Source: Lineolata rhizophorae (lineage: Eukaryota > Ascomycota > Dothideomycetes > Lineolatales > Lineolataceae). Taken from it: 29,024 nucleotides of DNA. Location: NCBI GenBank assembly GCA_010093515.1, contig MU001672.1, forward strand, positions 796,092-825,115. Reading direction: 5' to 3'. Below are positions 8,357 to 20,300 of the stretch, piece after piece. Below the pieces are notes generated by a model that saw only the letters and a program-made list of their open reading frames with translations, made no database searches and had not been told where the DNA came from. The first letter of the stretch is position 1. Each line of letters starts with the position of its first letter. The position numbers and the translations under genes were made by a program.

Positions 8357-9794
8357 TCACGCGATCTCAAACTCGTAGTAGACATAAGCCGTGTACTCTG
8401 CGGTGTCGCCGCCCATAGTTTGTATGTCCATGGTTGTATCGTCCTGCTTGACGCGACCCTTCTTGTCGCGCCCGAATGCGTTCCCGCCGAGGTACGAATA
8501 CTGTACGTCGAGTGACGACTTTGCCTTCTTGGCCAGCTTGGGTGTTGTCTGGAAACTCGGTCAGCAATCTGCCCGTCTCACACGAAGTTCTTGCAACACC
8601 AACCTTGACGAGGCCGGCCACATAATCCAACGGTAGCCCGTATCTAAGAACCGTCTCAACAAACACCCTCAGCGCCAGCACGTGCACCCAAATCATGGCG
8701 CTCTCGCTGTAACCGGTGCGGCCAAGCCGCAGCGCCTCGCCCCAGAGCTTACGCTCGTCCGCCGACAGCCTTTCCACCTCGCGCATTTCCTTCTCCTTGC
8801 CCCCTTCCTCGTACTTGTAGTCGCGCGGCGTCCAGCGCTTTTCGCGGCATTTGTGCACGAACTCGGCCGCGTGCTTCTTGAAGACGGTGACGCCGTACAG
8901 GGTGAATTCGTCGTCGGCTGCGATCTGCACCGAGGACCGCGGCACTACCATGGGCGCCAGCGTCTCATACGACTTGATGAAGTCTTTGGTCATCAGGTTC
9001 GGCACGGCGATCAGGTGTGTGTCGAGGTACTCAGAGTCTTGGACGAGGAGGGACGGCTTCACGACGGAGGTGAGGGAGCGGGTGGACAGGTTTCCACTGC
9101 CATGAACGTTAGCTTGTGAGACACTTTCAGAAGTGCAATTTCGCTCATGACTCCACTGACGTCTGCTTTCGCTGCGAAGCAGCCAGGCTGGTCTTGACTT
9201 GGTTGTATTGGTTGAACTTGGCCTTGACATCATTGTCAATCCCCGCGACTTCCTAGACGATATGTGAGCGCGCATCCAACGAGGAAACCATCGAATGGTC
9301 TTGAGAGTGTAGAGTATTGAGGGCGAAAGCGTCCCGACCTTCTGCAGTGAGTCGATCAGATCGGCGATTGGCTTGTCTGCCCGGTATTTGACCTTGTTCC
9401 ACGAGAAGGATCGCAGATACTGGTCGACAGGCTCTAGTCCAACAGATCAGCAACTCGCGCCTCCGCAAGAGCGCTCATCTCAGCCGAACGTACTATCGTT
9501 GATGGTCTTCTGCTGGGAAATCTTGTCCTCGTCGCCTTCTAGGAGAACCCGCAACGAGTCTCCCACCTTGTTCACCACGCCCTCGCACACGGCGTTGAGC
9601 TTGGACAGGTCGTCGGCCTGCTGCACGAGGGCGTCCAGGGTCCCGATCTTGAACTCCGGTATCGAGAACGGATACGTGGTGCCGTAGTCCTCGGTGACGG
9701 TAGCTCGCAGAGCCGCGAGCGCCTCATCCTTGTCGTTAGACGGCGATATCGACGTCGGTAGCGACACCAGCAGGTACGCGCTCGGCTTGGACAT
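8357..9794 (-). CDS. vma5: V-type ATPase subunit C (Vma5)
   Basis: Peripheral V1-sector stator subunit that links V1 to Vo in the vacuolar proton pump and is released during reversible disassembly. Inferred exons on the minus strand are 9794-9494, 9433-9339, 9252-9161, 9096-8604 and 8548-8357, giving 390 residues, close to the 392 of yeast Vma5. The protein starts MSKPSAYLLVSLPTSISP. The junctions rebuild conserved stretches: QQKTIND-KPVDQYLRSFSW, DSLQK-EVAGIDNDVKAKF, QRKQT-GNLSTRSL and DYVAGLVK-TTPKLAKKAK. It ends MGGDTAEYTAYVYYEFEIA, the expected C-terminus. Introns are 60, 86, 64 and 55 nt. The second has a non-consensus GTCGGG donor; the others have GTACGT, GTCAGT and GTTGGT. It converges with the APS kinase gene. 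Confidence 0.95.
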
Positions 9795-12288
9795 GGTGGG
9801 AACCGAGAGAGGAAAGGGAGGCGGGAGTCGCTATTATGCGGGTACGAAAAAGTTGCTGCGAGTAATTGGTGCGGGCGGGAGGCGAGTGGCGGAAGATGGC
9901 GATGCCCGCGCGCTGCTGATGACCTCGTTGCTGCTGCTGGTCGTTCGGCGGAGTGCTTCTTTCGAGCCAAGGCAGATAGCTCCGCCCACCCCTGCTAGTG
10001 GCGCTCGACTAGATGCTCCCTGGTAAAGCGCGGCGGGGAGCTCTGTCCCGCCGAACCCCGCGACCCCGTGGCGGGGCAACGTCGCTTTTCTGTTCCTCAT
10101 GCTCCTTCGTCATCGTATCTTAAGTCATCTGAATCATTTTACCTTTGGAAATACGGCAATGTGAGCTGGCACGAGCTACTGTGCATTGGTGTGGCTTTTG
10201 TTTTCTTTCTTTTCTCTCTTCAAATATCATATGCTTCATGGGTGGATGAAGCAGCAAGCCAATGACACAGAGCTTCATTATGAAGGAACCCCGGCTTGTC
10301 CACTGCCAACAGCAAATGATCATCGTTGCTATTGCACTTAATCTCAATTCCCTTCGTAGTGCATACCTACCCACCTGGCTTCCATGTCTCTATATTGATC
10401 CTTGCTAAAATGGTCAAGGATAACTACTCCTGAACATGGGAACATACCTAGCGTAACTCCGTAAGATGTGCTTAGCCTCGTTTGCCGGACATCGCTCGCG
10501 AAAGGCAGACAATAGTTGGGTACGATTCATGTAGAATTTCAAGCCCTTTCTGCAATACTTATTTAATTCGCGGGCTTCTGAATGCATTCTTCCTAGTTGA
10601 TCAGCTAGTGCCCCCCGTCTTTGCCTAAGGAAGAGGCTGCGCTTCGATAGGTTGGTTCTTGCCTGTGTTTGCGCGTGCTTGCCCTGTTTGCCTCCTCGTT
10701 TCTCTATGAGGCAACTCCGATGTTCGTTTGTTCTGTTCGCGGCCTAGGTAGGTAGGTGCCCCTAGCTTGTCGACTGGACAAGGAAGCCTGCAGGCATAAG
10801 GTCTGGCGATTTGGAATGGAAGCCTTTCTTCAGCTTACCACTGTTTCGCCGTACAAGTCTCGGACAAGTTGCGTAGTGATTTCAGATCTTTCTGAGCCCA
10901 GCCCTGATTTGATCCTCTTCCTTCGTGGTCTCGCTTAATTGGAGGTCTGGTTCACATCTCATACCTAGCTTCACGGAGAGCCCAGCTTCCATTCTAGGCG
11001 TCGGCTGCAAGACGGCAAGAACGGCTCCGGCAGCGGTTGCCTACGCTTTTCATCCTGTCACTTCCCGGTCCCTCTGGATGACGTGATCAAGTGATTTCTT
11101 GCTTGGCAATCTCCCAAATTCTCCTACTAGGCAGGGCGGAGCCGGGCAGTGATTCATCACTCCACCAACGCCCGCCCTTCCACAAGCGCAACCCCAACAT
11201 CATACCTCTCCTCGGAGCTCCCAAGTCTTTCCACCGCCTTTCGCAATAGAAGCTCACATTACGGTCTTAACAGAGTTTGGGGCCCGTTGCTCCCGCGCTC
11301 CCAGAAGCCTCCTCCGCCCTTGTTTGCCACCTCGGACCCAGTGGTGGCGATATTGGCACAGCCGCGTCGACAAAGTCCTTCCCGGTCTAGTAAGCATATC
11401 CCTTGCGTATTGCAATGGCTCCGCCACTGCTCTCTTTTGCACTGTCTCGCTGATTGGGTTCCGTTTTCGTGTTGCTCCTTGCCTGTTCGCTAATGCGCTG
11501 TCCATTTAGTCCTTCTCGGTTGCTCTCAATAGTAGCGATCGACCGTTCCCCCGTGGGTTTGCAGTCTGCCGCATTGCTAGCTGACTCACCTTCTCAGCAA
11601 CTTTAGTTTTCGATGTATTCCATTTCCTCTCCCACCCGTACCCGAAAACTCTGCATTTTGTCAGATGTTCCTTGTGGGCGTGATGTTCAAACATCCGGCT
11701 AATTTTATCCAGCAGCACCTCACGATTCAAAAAAGGTGCTAGCTGTGCCGACTGGGAAGTAGCCCACATATGCCGAACCTATTCCCAGGCCCCAAATAGT
11801 CACATCTATTAGGGATCCTATCGCGGGCTAGGGCTTGCGGGCTATCTCAACTGCCTATTTTTGCCTCTAGCACCCTCGGCACGACGCCGAACGGAGCTCC
11901 GAATTGAGACAGTGTCATTACGGCGGCCTGCATAGAGTGAATTGTTAAAAAAGGTATCTTAGATCGAATTAGTTTGGTTCACTACTAGTGTAAGGATCCC
12001 GCTCACCCGTAGTGGCTGAAATCTTGGCCTGCAGGCTTACCTTCAAACTCTTCCGGCCCGCCGACCACGAGTCTTCTTTCCTCTACAACTCACCTAGCCC
12101 ACACATACCTCTAGAATTCCATAACAGCCTGCGAAACCAAAAATTGAGAGGTGAGTCTCTCTGGGGTAGGCCCGTGTTGGGGTTTAGCTATCACAGCAGT
12201 GAGCCGTCCAGCTGACAGAGCCTAAAATTCTAGAAGCTCAGACATCCTTCCTCAAGCCCCCGCCTGCTTTCGAGATCCGGAGGCCACC
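9795..12288. other. Long intergenic region between vma5 and the 977-residue protein gene
   Basis: About 2.5 kb with no recognisable protein. The left part is the vma5 promoter. A TAGG repeat lies at 10743-10757. From about 11150 the strand becomes pyrimidine-rich and shows intron-like signals: GTAAGC at 11390 to a TTTAG acceptor at 11509 with a GCTAATG branch-like site, and GTGAGT at 12151 to TCTAG at 12233 with CTGAC at 12212-12216. These suggest a long spliced leader of the downstream gene or a non-coding transcript. The ORF of 114 codons at 11149-11493 overlaps the first of these and looks non-coding. Confidence 0.4.
12151..12233 (+). other. Possible 5'-leader intron of the 977-residue protein gene
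   Basis: A GTGAGT donor at 12151, a CTGAC branch-like site at 12212-12216 and a TCTAG acceptor at 12233 give an 83-nt intron that ends 55 bp before the start codon at 12289. Only signal-level evidence is available. Confidence 0.3.
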
Positions 12289-15200
12289 ATGGCGGAGTAT
12301 GCTCGTCCCTCGCCTAACTCAAGTTCATACCATTGAAACCAGGCTAACATTTGTACACTACAGCTTCGACATCGGCGATGGCAAAAACAGTGAGTTGTTC
12401 TGGACACACAAGATTTTAAAGGTGTCCTTTACTCCGTTGTATTCACGGCTAATGAGGAACAGGGTGGGTGATGGAAGGTGTAACCTGCCAATACCAGACT
12501 GTGCGCGAGCCGAACCCTGCCGTCAAGGACGACGCAGCTCCTGTAGAAAGCTCTGGTAGTACCTTAAACAGTGGTCTCGATGGCAATGCGGGGTCGGCCG
12601 CAAACCGGCTTATTGACATCGACGATAACCCCATGCCTGCTGTGGCGGCGGGTGATATCCCCAAGGCTCTTCGTGATATGGAATGTTTGGTGCTGGACCA
12701 AGACGCCACCAATATAGAACCAATGCTTCTAAGCACACCATGCACCATGCCGACGGAGCAACCTTCCTTGCATGACGAAACCTCCAATAGGACCCTGAAA
12801 TTCGGGAATCCTACAAGGTGCAGCAACTACTTCGGCGTTCTTGAGGATGAGCCTGACGACTCTGACCGGCAGTCGTCTAGAGATCTCCAACCTGCTGCGG
12901 CTGCCGTTCAACATTCGAATCCCAATAATGAGATGAAAAAGTCCACGCAGCAAGAGCGCGCCCTACAATCAGTTAGCATTCAGTCTTCGAAACAAGCGGG
13001 ATCTAGTATCAATGAGCCCAGCTACCGGCGTAGCCAAGCTACATCTCATAGAGTTCGAACTAGTGGAGGTCCCCGGAAATTGCCAACAACTACTAAAGCC
13101 TTTCCTAACCCACAGGCGTTTAAAGCCTTTGTGGGTTCTGCAAAATATGGGCCCGCGATGTCCAAGATGCCCAACAAATCGAAAGATGGATTTATTGGTA
13201 GACCTAGGGTTCCTGTTCGAGGCAATGTCATTTTGAACACGAGACCTGACAACGAGGGAGAGATTGCCTGGAGACAACGGAAGAACCCAGCACTACGAGT
13301 GCAACTGCCACCGAAATTCGCCATGCTGGCGCGAGATTTAGGCACATGGAACAACATCTTCAAACCACAGATCAGCGAGATTGGATATCAAACGTCGACA
13401 AGTCTCCAGGTCCTTGCTCAGAAAGGTGAAGGCGCACAAGGGCGATCACTCTACTGTCTCATCTGGGGTGACTTGCAGAAAGCCAATGATGCTCGCCAGC
13501 GACTTATGAGTCTCATCGAGGATTGTGGCGTGAAGAAGTTTGGTAAGAAAGAGTGGGCAAAGGTTCCGTCACTGTCGGGCGAACACCTGATCCTCGTGAC
13601 TTCGAGACTCGACAACGAGGAAATGTACGAATCCTATCGACGTATCCCGCATCCCAGTTATATCCCTACCGTTCCTCCGGCAATGTTTCACTGGCCATCG
13701 GAGGGATTCAATTCCACTAGCGTGCTGGGATCTAGTCTGGAAGCTCTCGACCCAATTCGCACGCGTTACCGCGCGTTTATCACTTACCGAGGGGCCGCCG
13801 CGGTAATGATCCAAACAGACGCTGCCGATAATCAGACCAAGGTCATTGAGTGTCTTAACCGGGTATTAGAGCAGTACTGGGCAGCGCTCGTTTCTTCGAT
13901 ATGCTTGACCTTGTTCAAGCCTTATGGTCGTGGCGAGGTCAAAGAAAATGTCAAGTTGACAGAATACCGCTTGCAAGGGGCACAAAATCACAAGAAACCG
14001 AGTCAGGATACTACTGCAATCTCGGGCATGCTGACCGAATATACTGGTTCGATGGCAAAAGCGGAAGACATCGACCCAACATGGCCGTTGGATTATGTCA
14101 ATATTGCTCGTCTCCAAATTCCCCTTGAGGAGACCATGACTACCATGGAGAAGCGTAGGGGCGTACTGCAGCTTCGTGCGCGGTTCGGTACTTTCCTGAC
14201 GACTCGGTACAGGAAGACCAATAGCTTCATCTATCATCGTGAGGATTTCGAGAAGATGTTGGAGCAAGGTGGCGAAGGCATTGTTACCGAAACGTAAGTC
14301 AAGCCGTGAAATGGACTGGTTATTGAAAAGACTAACATTAATCTGTACTACAGAATTGGTACTGCGGACCTCGAGAAGAATATCCTCGACAAGATATTGA
14401 AGGCTCCCGAAATCGTACCAGAAGAGGCGTCGATCAATGACACGGTCATGGTCAAGCCCGACATTATAGTCATCTTCACCATTAAAGCGCCTCGATCGAC
14501 TAATGACACTCGAGGTGATATGCGCCTTGAAATGGGTTTATCAGGCGGAGTGAGCCGGGACATTGGAGGAGCCACGAGACGCTGGTCACGGTTTGAGACC
14601 GATGCCAACGAGTCCACGACCATCATGAGCTGCATTACGGCCGATCTAAAGGAGTAAGTGTGGTCTATAACAGCTTCCGCAACAGTTTCTAATGAATAAT
14701 ATAGTTCGACAGGGTGGGACCTCAAGCTGACAGCCCGTGCTGCCGTGGACGACACGCGTATTCCCGTGTACATCAAGAGTTGGGCTGATCGTGTCAAGTT
14801 CCGCCGGGACATTTCTGACGATATTAGCAAACATGACGAATTCGTCCAGTGGTATGCCACAGTACCGGTGACGGGATACGAGCAGCGCCGCGTCTGGCGC
14901 TTCAATATCACGAAGTCCGAGTACGTATTGGAAATTTCTCAGGTGACCAAGTGGAGGGTCAAGTTCAATACGGACAAAGTGAAATATGGAACCAGCGAGC
15001 GTACGCGCGGAGAGACACACTGGTCAGTTGCCGTCTTCAACACCAACTGGGACGAAATGCTTGCCAGTAATTCGCGCCTCCAAGTTGGCGAGGAGTGCCC
15101 ATGGAACTGGGAGCGGGACCAAGATAAATTTTTTCCGTATGACAATTTTGCCGAAGGCACACGGTCCAATGGCGGTAGAGAGGCACTTATGGATACCTTG

Positions 15201-15473
15201 TCCCGCGTGGAGGCCATTGTCAAAGGCACCGAAGCGAAGTTACCCGAACGTCCCGCTGCAGCGCAAGCAAAAGAGGGAGAGGGACTCGTTAGGCAGCAAA
15301 AGGGAAAGGGAAAGAAACCATGGGCATGCGGCGACGAGGGAAACATTATGGATGACCCATTTACGGATTCGGACGAGGAGCATCGTGCTCACGAGATGTC
15401 CAGGAGACGGGAGGAGATGTGGCGGAAGAAGGAAGAAGAAGCAGCAAGGAACGTGCCAGACGACTTCTGGTAA
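12289..15473 (+). CDS. Uncharacterised 977-residue conserved-looking fungal protein
   Basis: Inferred exons are 12289-12296, 12364-12389, 12463-14293, 14354-14653 and 14705-15473. The start codon has the context GCCACCATGGCG. The two short first exons join in phase to give MADFDIGDGKNRWVMEGVTC before the long exon. Residues about 20-260 look disordered (Ser, Gln, Asn, Pro, acidic). About 290-960 looks folded, with alternating hydrophobic strands and Trp/Tyr-rich blocks such as FAMLARDLGTWNNIFKPQ, YCLIWGDLQKANDARQRL, VLEQYWAALVSSICLTLF, WRFNITKSEYVLEISQV and HWSVAVFNTNWDEMLASNSR. The end is Lys/Glu-rich with acidic patches and a predicted charged helix, ending VPDDFW. No catalytic motif, signal peptide or clear membrane span is visible. 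The central part could be a divergent KH-like RNA-binding fold or a fungal domain of unknown function; both are guesses. All four introns (67, 73, 60, 51 nt) have good signals. Confidence 0.8.
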
Positions 15474-16001
15474 ACAAATCGATGCTGACGCGGTCGCAGA
15501 GCCCGACAAAATCTCCGGTTGTATGGGCGACAAGGGTTTGAGTCGGCGCGGAGTAGTTTCTGGTAAGTAAGCCGCGGGACAAGATACGATCGGTGCTGGA
15601 TTGAACGATGCATAGTATTTTTATTGTATGCGGTGGAAAAAGCATGAGCCCGTAGTGGAGGAAGTCCTAGGCTGGGAGTAAATTGCAAATGCCGGAGACG
15701 GGGAAATCCTACCAGCATGAAGACAGCATGTTCTCTAGAACAGCAAGAGTGATGCGTTCTGGAGGGCTGAGACTGGAAGACGGACAATGGAGATGTATTC
15801 GACAGGCTTGTAAATTAGACAGGAGCCTCACAGCAGCGGTCTATTAGCCACTGCACAACAGACATTCATTATTTTAGAAGCCTAGTTCTGGTTGGGTCTG
15901 CCATGATACTTGAGAATGACTTGTACCTAGGCACTTTCTCAAGCGCCGGAAGTTATCTAAGATCATGTCATGCATTTTTAGGGTACTTGTAAAGGTAAGG
16001 T
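15474..16001. other. Convergent 3' intergenic region
   Basis: 528 bp between the stop of the 977-residue protein gene (plus) and that of prefoldin (minus). It should hold both 3' untranslated regions. ORFs here are antisense or trailing frames with no recognisable product. Confidence 0.5.
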
Positions 16002-16695
16002 CTATGAACCAGACGCAGGAGGACTCGACGGGCCGTCTCCGCCGGTCATCAGTTTCTGCCGCAATGCTGCCAGGAAAAGAGCACGTCAGCATTATCCTAA
16101 TTACCAGCACCATGTCCCCAACAGTAGAGGGTTCCTCGTAACATACCGTCCTCAATGACGCGCAAATTGCCCGCCTTCTGCTGCACAATTTTCTCCAGCT
16201 CGCCCAAGTTCCGCCCCAGCTCCTCGACCTTCCTGCCATAAAACTCGCGCGCGTCCTTGGTCCCTTTCTCGACGAAAAAGCCGGTCCCCACATCCACGAG
16301 GACGGACTCGGTGCCCGCGAGCCGGCCGGGCACGTACAGCGACGGCGTCAGCGGCACGAGGACGGGCTGGCCGGGCGCCCGGGCCGCGACGCCGTCGGCG
16401 ACGCTGCGCCCGCAGTCCCGGAACTTGGCCTGCGCGCCGCGCAGCGACTGGAAGGACGAGCTGAGGTGCTGCAGCTCGTCGTCGAGCTGCTTCTTGAGCT
16501 GCGTGAGCTGCGGCGCGCCGAGGGACGAGAGCTCCACTGGGACGGAGGTCGCGCGAAGGGGCGGACGCGGGTTAGTGGGTTTGTGTTGCCTCGTTGGGCG
16601 CGTTTGGTCGCTGGGTTGGGCTTATATGTTATACCTGTCTGGCCGCCGCCGCCGCCGCCGCCGGCTCCGGCGGCTCCGGCTGAGGTGCTGGCCAT
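16002..16695 (-). CDS. gim5: Prefoldin subunit 5 (alpha-type; Gim5)
   Basis: Subunit of the hexameric prefoldin chaperone, which passes nascent actin and tubulin to the cytosolic chaperonin CCT. Inferred exons on the minus strand are 16695-16635, 16536-16147 and 16066-16002, giving 171 residues (yeast Gim5 is 163). It starts MASTSAGAAGAGGGGGGG, a Gly tract encoded by GCC repeats, then QTVELSSLGAPQLTQLKKQL. The family pattern is visible: an N-terminal coiled coil to about residue 65, a beta-hairpin core with PLTPSLYVPG and a long TGFFVEKG strand, and a C-terminal coiled coil (REFYGRKVEELGRNLGELEKI, split here by no intron). The last exon adds ALRQKLMTGGDGPSSPPASGS. Introns are 98 nt (CACTAACC branch) and 80 nt (GTATGT to GCAG). 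It converges with the gene at 12289-15473. Confidence 0.92.
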
Positions 16696-17355
16696 CGTGG
16701 CCGGAATTGTGCGTCAGGTCGAGTCTTTTGGACGTCGTTGCGAGGGACAAGCGGGTAGAAAAGTTTCTGGACACCCCGACGGAGGTAGGGCTGGACGATG
16801 TCAGTCGATTTCTTGGCACGGCACCCGTCCGCCAATCAATTTGCAGGATCCGAATGGTTAATTCGACATCAACTGCGGCACCTCCGCCTTCTGAATCGGA
16901 GTCAAATACTTCTATTTACAGAAGAAAAAGGGTTTTCGAAAGAGCAAAAAAAAAAAAAAAAAAGGCTGGTAAAAGGCATGCCTAGGTTTGTATACGAACC
17001 TCGCTTTATAGGTATACTCTACCATCCCCCAGCGATATGTGCGTGTTACATCAAATAGCAAACAAAAGTCCCCAATAAAATGCCTTGGGCATTGGAACTC
17101 ACTATCTCCAAAAGCAGCAAGATAGCCACGATCCCCGTCCAGCCACCATCGCTGCGCAGCATAATCTACCAGAAATATATCAGACAACAAGCACATTTCG
17201 GGTTTGGTCGACCACGAAACCTTCAAGACTACCATAGGTATCCAGTTCTTCCATGCAACACATCCACACCCGCTATTATCCGCTCTACTAACCAAGAACC
17301 GCAGAATCGCGCAGAAAACAACCAAACCACGAAAACACAAGCCAAGATCAACCCC
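16696..17355. other. Intergenic region: prefoldin promoter and WDR48-like 3' region
   Basis: 660 bp between two minus-strand genes. It holds the upstream region of prefoldin and the trailer of the WD40 gene, and an uninterrupted run of 18 adenines at 16946-16963. ORFs here do not resemble proteins. Confidence 0.45.
16946..16963. repeat. Homopolymer A18
   Basis: Eighteen consecutive A on the plus strand (T on the minus strand) about 250 bp upstream of the prefoldin start. It could act as a nucleosome-excluding poly(dA:dT) promoter tract. It is also a site where sequencing length errors are likely. Confidence 0.9.
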
Positions 17356-20300
17356 TCAATGCCCTTCTCGCACGCCCGCTCCGTACTCTGCCCCGGACGC
17401 CCCAGCCGCATCCCTCCCACTCCTGCCCGTCGCACCCAACTCGGTTACTCCCGCGCCCGCCCCCTCCCCTCCCCCTCCCGCCTGCTCGCCGTCCTGCCCC
17501 GTCCCCTCCGCCGACCCAACGCCCACGCTCCCCGCGACAGCCCCACTCGGCACGCTCCCACCCCCACCCCCACCCCCACCGACGCCGACACCGACGCCGA
17601 CGCCGACGCCCGACCCCGCCTTCGTCCGATAAAACAGCAGCACGTCCCCGCCGCCCCGCCAGAGGTGCGTGCGGATCGTCGCGAGCGTCATGGTCGGCGG
17701 GATGAGCTGGCCCTGGCAGAGGAGCTCGAGGTACTCTTCGGGGCGGAGGTGGGCGGCGGCGGCCGAGCCGGGGGCGGCAGTAAGAGGAGCGGGAGCGGGG
17801 GCGTGAGCGGGAGCGGGAGCAGAACCCGGGGGGCTGGAAGCGGGAGCTGCGCCGTTGCCGTTGCCGGCGAGCGTGGAGCCGCTGGCGCTGTTGCCGCTGC
17901 CGGCGGACGAGGTCGACGCGGCGGACGAGGATGTCCCGGTGGGAAGCTGTGCCGCGCTCGGCGCGCCCGCCGTGGCGGTGGTCGAGGACGAGGCGGAAGA
18001 AGCAAGGCCGGTAGGAAGGGCGGGTATGGAGGTGGATGAGGGGTAAGAAGCGGGGGTGGAGGCGGGGGTGAGGGCGGTAGAGGACGAGTTCGTGGTGTGG
18101 GCGGTTGTGGTGCTGTTGGACGAAGGTGCGAGGCCCGGGGTACTGCCTGTGTCGACAACACCGCCTGTGGTGAGGGCGGGGTCGATGCGTTCGGCGATGT
18201 AGGCCATGATTTTACGGGCGCGGAGCATGCGGTTGGCGTTGAGGCGGTTGTTGCTTGTTTTACTAGATTAGGGTCGTACTTTGGTGGGTAGGTATGAGGA
18301 TGGAGAGTGTACTAACCCATCACTAGCAATGCTAGGTAGGAGACCTTGATACGGTTCTAGAACGAACGAGACCTTGACGATATCTTTTTGGGGCGGAATG
18401 TTCTGCCCGAAGAAAGACATGTAAGCACTGACTTCCGTTCATGCCTTATCCCAGACTGAAATCCAAAGGATCAACTCACCCTCAACAGCACGTCACCCAA
18501 CCAACTTGGCGCCACTCGCTCGATAAAATCCGCCTGCTCCCCACACCCACCCACCGTCCCCTCCCACAAGTCCGCTACCCCACCACTGCCCGGACTATCC
18601 TCCTGGATCAAAATGGTCGTGTTCGGCGGCGGCTTGATGACGGGCGTCTCGTTGGGTAGACTGGGCGTGATGGCCGTGTTCAGGGTCTGCGGCTGCTGCC
18701 CCTGACCGCCGTGCTGCTGCTGTGGCGGCGGCAGCGCGTCGTGGAGCGCGTCCTCGTAGCCCTGGCGGATGCGCTGCACGACGCCGCCGAGGTTGTCGTC
18801 GAAGACGCGCTCGTGCGTCGACCCGCCGTCCGGGTTCGAGCTGCGGCTGTCCGAGTCCTCGGACTTCTCATCCGCGCCGGTGCCGCCAGCGCCGGCGCCC
18901 CCCCCTGCCGAGGCGCCCGCCACCGACGTCTTGCTCTCCGATGTCACCGTCTTGCCCAGCTTCTTCATGCCGAACGACATGCGGAACTTCTTCCCGAAGA
19001 TGGCGGAAGAAGACGCTGGTGTGGTTGCGCCCGGTGTTGTCGCTGGCTCTCTGCTGTCAGGGGGAGCGTCTCCCGCTGTTGGTGTCGTGGCAGGGTACGC
19101 TGGCGTTTGAGGTGTCTCGCCGCCTTGCGACTCTGCTGATTTGTTCCCGTTCACGTCCCCTGGAGTGGTTGGAGCTTGAGAGCCTGGCGCATGCACAGCT
19201 GACGAAAAGTAATCGCCGCCCTGTTGCTTTTCATCCGTAGCAGTTGCTTGTCCTTGGTCGGAGGCTGTTTGCTCGAGGTTCGAACCCTCCTCCGCTGTTG
19301 ATGGCAATGTACTGCTCGAGAATGGGGCCGACTGTGTACCCGCCGCCGGAGTAGCTACTCCAATAGCTAAGCCAGGGGTTGTCACGGGGAGCCGATGATA
19401 ACCGTTACTAGCGCGTAATGTAGAGGCGGAGGTAGGTCCAGACGTAGTGTCATTCCAGCCGTTCATGTTGGCCTGCGGTAGCTGTATCGTGCCGGGCATA
19501 TTGCTTCGCTGAATGCTCTGTTGTCTCCGCTCGTTCAGCAATTGTTGCCGGAACGCCTCGTCCCGCCTAATCTCTTCGTCGATAAGATTAGAAAATAGAT
19601 ATCGGAGGACCCATTTTCCAAGATTTACTGCAAATACAGATCCATCAGCAAACCAAAATCTCGGGGCCAAGTAACTTGCTGGTAGTGGCTAGACAAAAGA
19701 AACCTACTTCGCTGGTCCTCCCTGAATTCGATCTTCTCTTCCAACTTCAGCTCATCAGCGTACATTTCGGCGTCAAAGCAATAATTCTCTTCCAAAACAC
19801 AGGTTAGACTGCCAGTCCGGGTATCAACGGCACACCAATGAGCAACCGTCTCGGTCGTGTTCACTTCTCTCGCCACGTCCTCCACATGCCGCTTTCCAAA
19901 AGATCGCACGGGGGCACACTGTTCAACGGCACGTCAGCTAACCCGCCTCTCCCCGGCCTTCTTTTAGTTTTTTTTTTTTTCTGGGACGTCTCACCTGAAT
20001 CAAATCCCACATAACCACCTCCCCCGCCGTGTCGAGCGTGAGGACCCTCCTCCTGTCATTCAAAAGCACGTGTTTTATCAGGCCGTTCTGGCCCTCGATG
20101 GTATAATCGGGCAGGTCCCTGACGGGCGCCACGGGACCGAGCTGGTCGATCATGATCTCCGACGGCTTCCTCACGGGCCCGCTCGCCGACGTCAGCGTCG
20201 ACGCCTCGTCCCGGCCCTGGAAGACCGGGAACGGCGCCGCGTTGGAGAGCCGGAGGACCGAATTGGCCGGGATCTGGAACTGCTGCGGGGCGGCAGCGGT

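Noticed and set aside
11506-11769. Minus-strand ORF of 87 codons with a following GTGAGT
   Set aside because: It reads somewhat protein-like, but no second exon in phase or family match could be found, and it overlaps plus-strand intron-like signals.
19268-19290. GGTTCGAACC resembling a tRNA T-loop
   Set aside because: It lies inside the WDR48-like coding exon and is a simple palindrome without tRNA arms.
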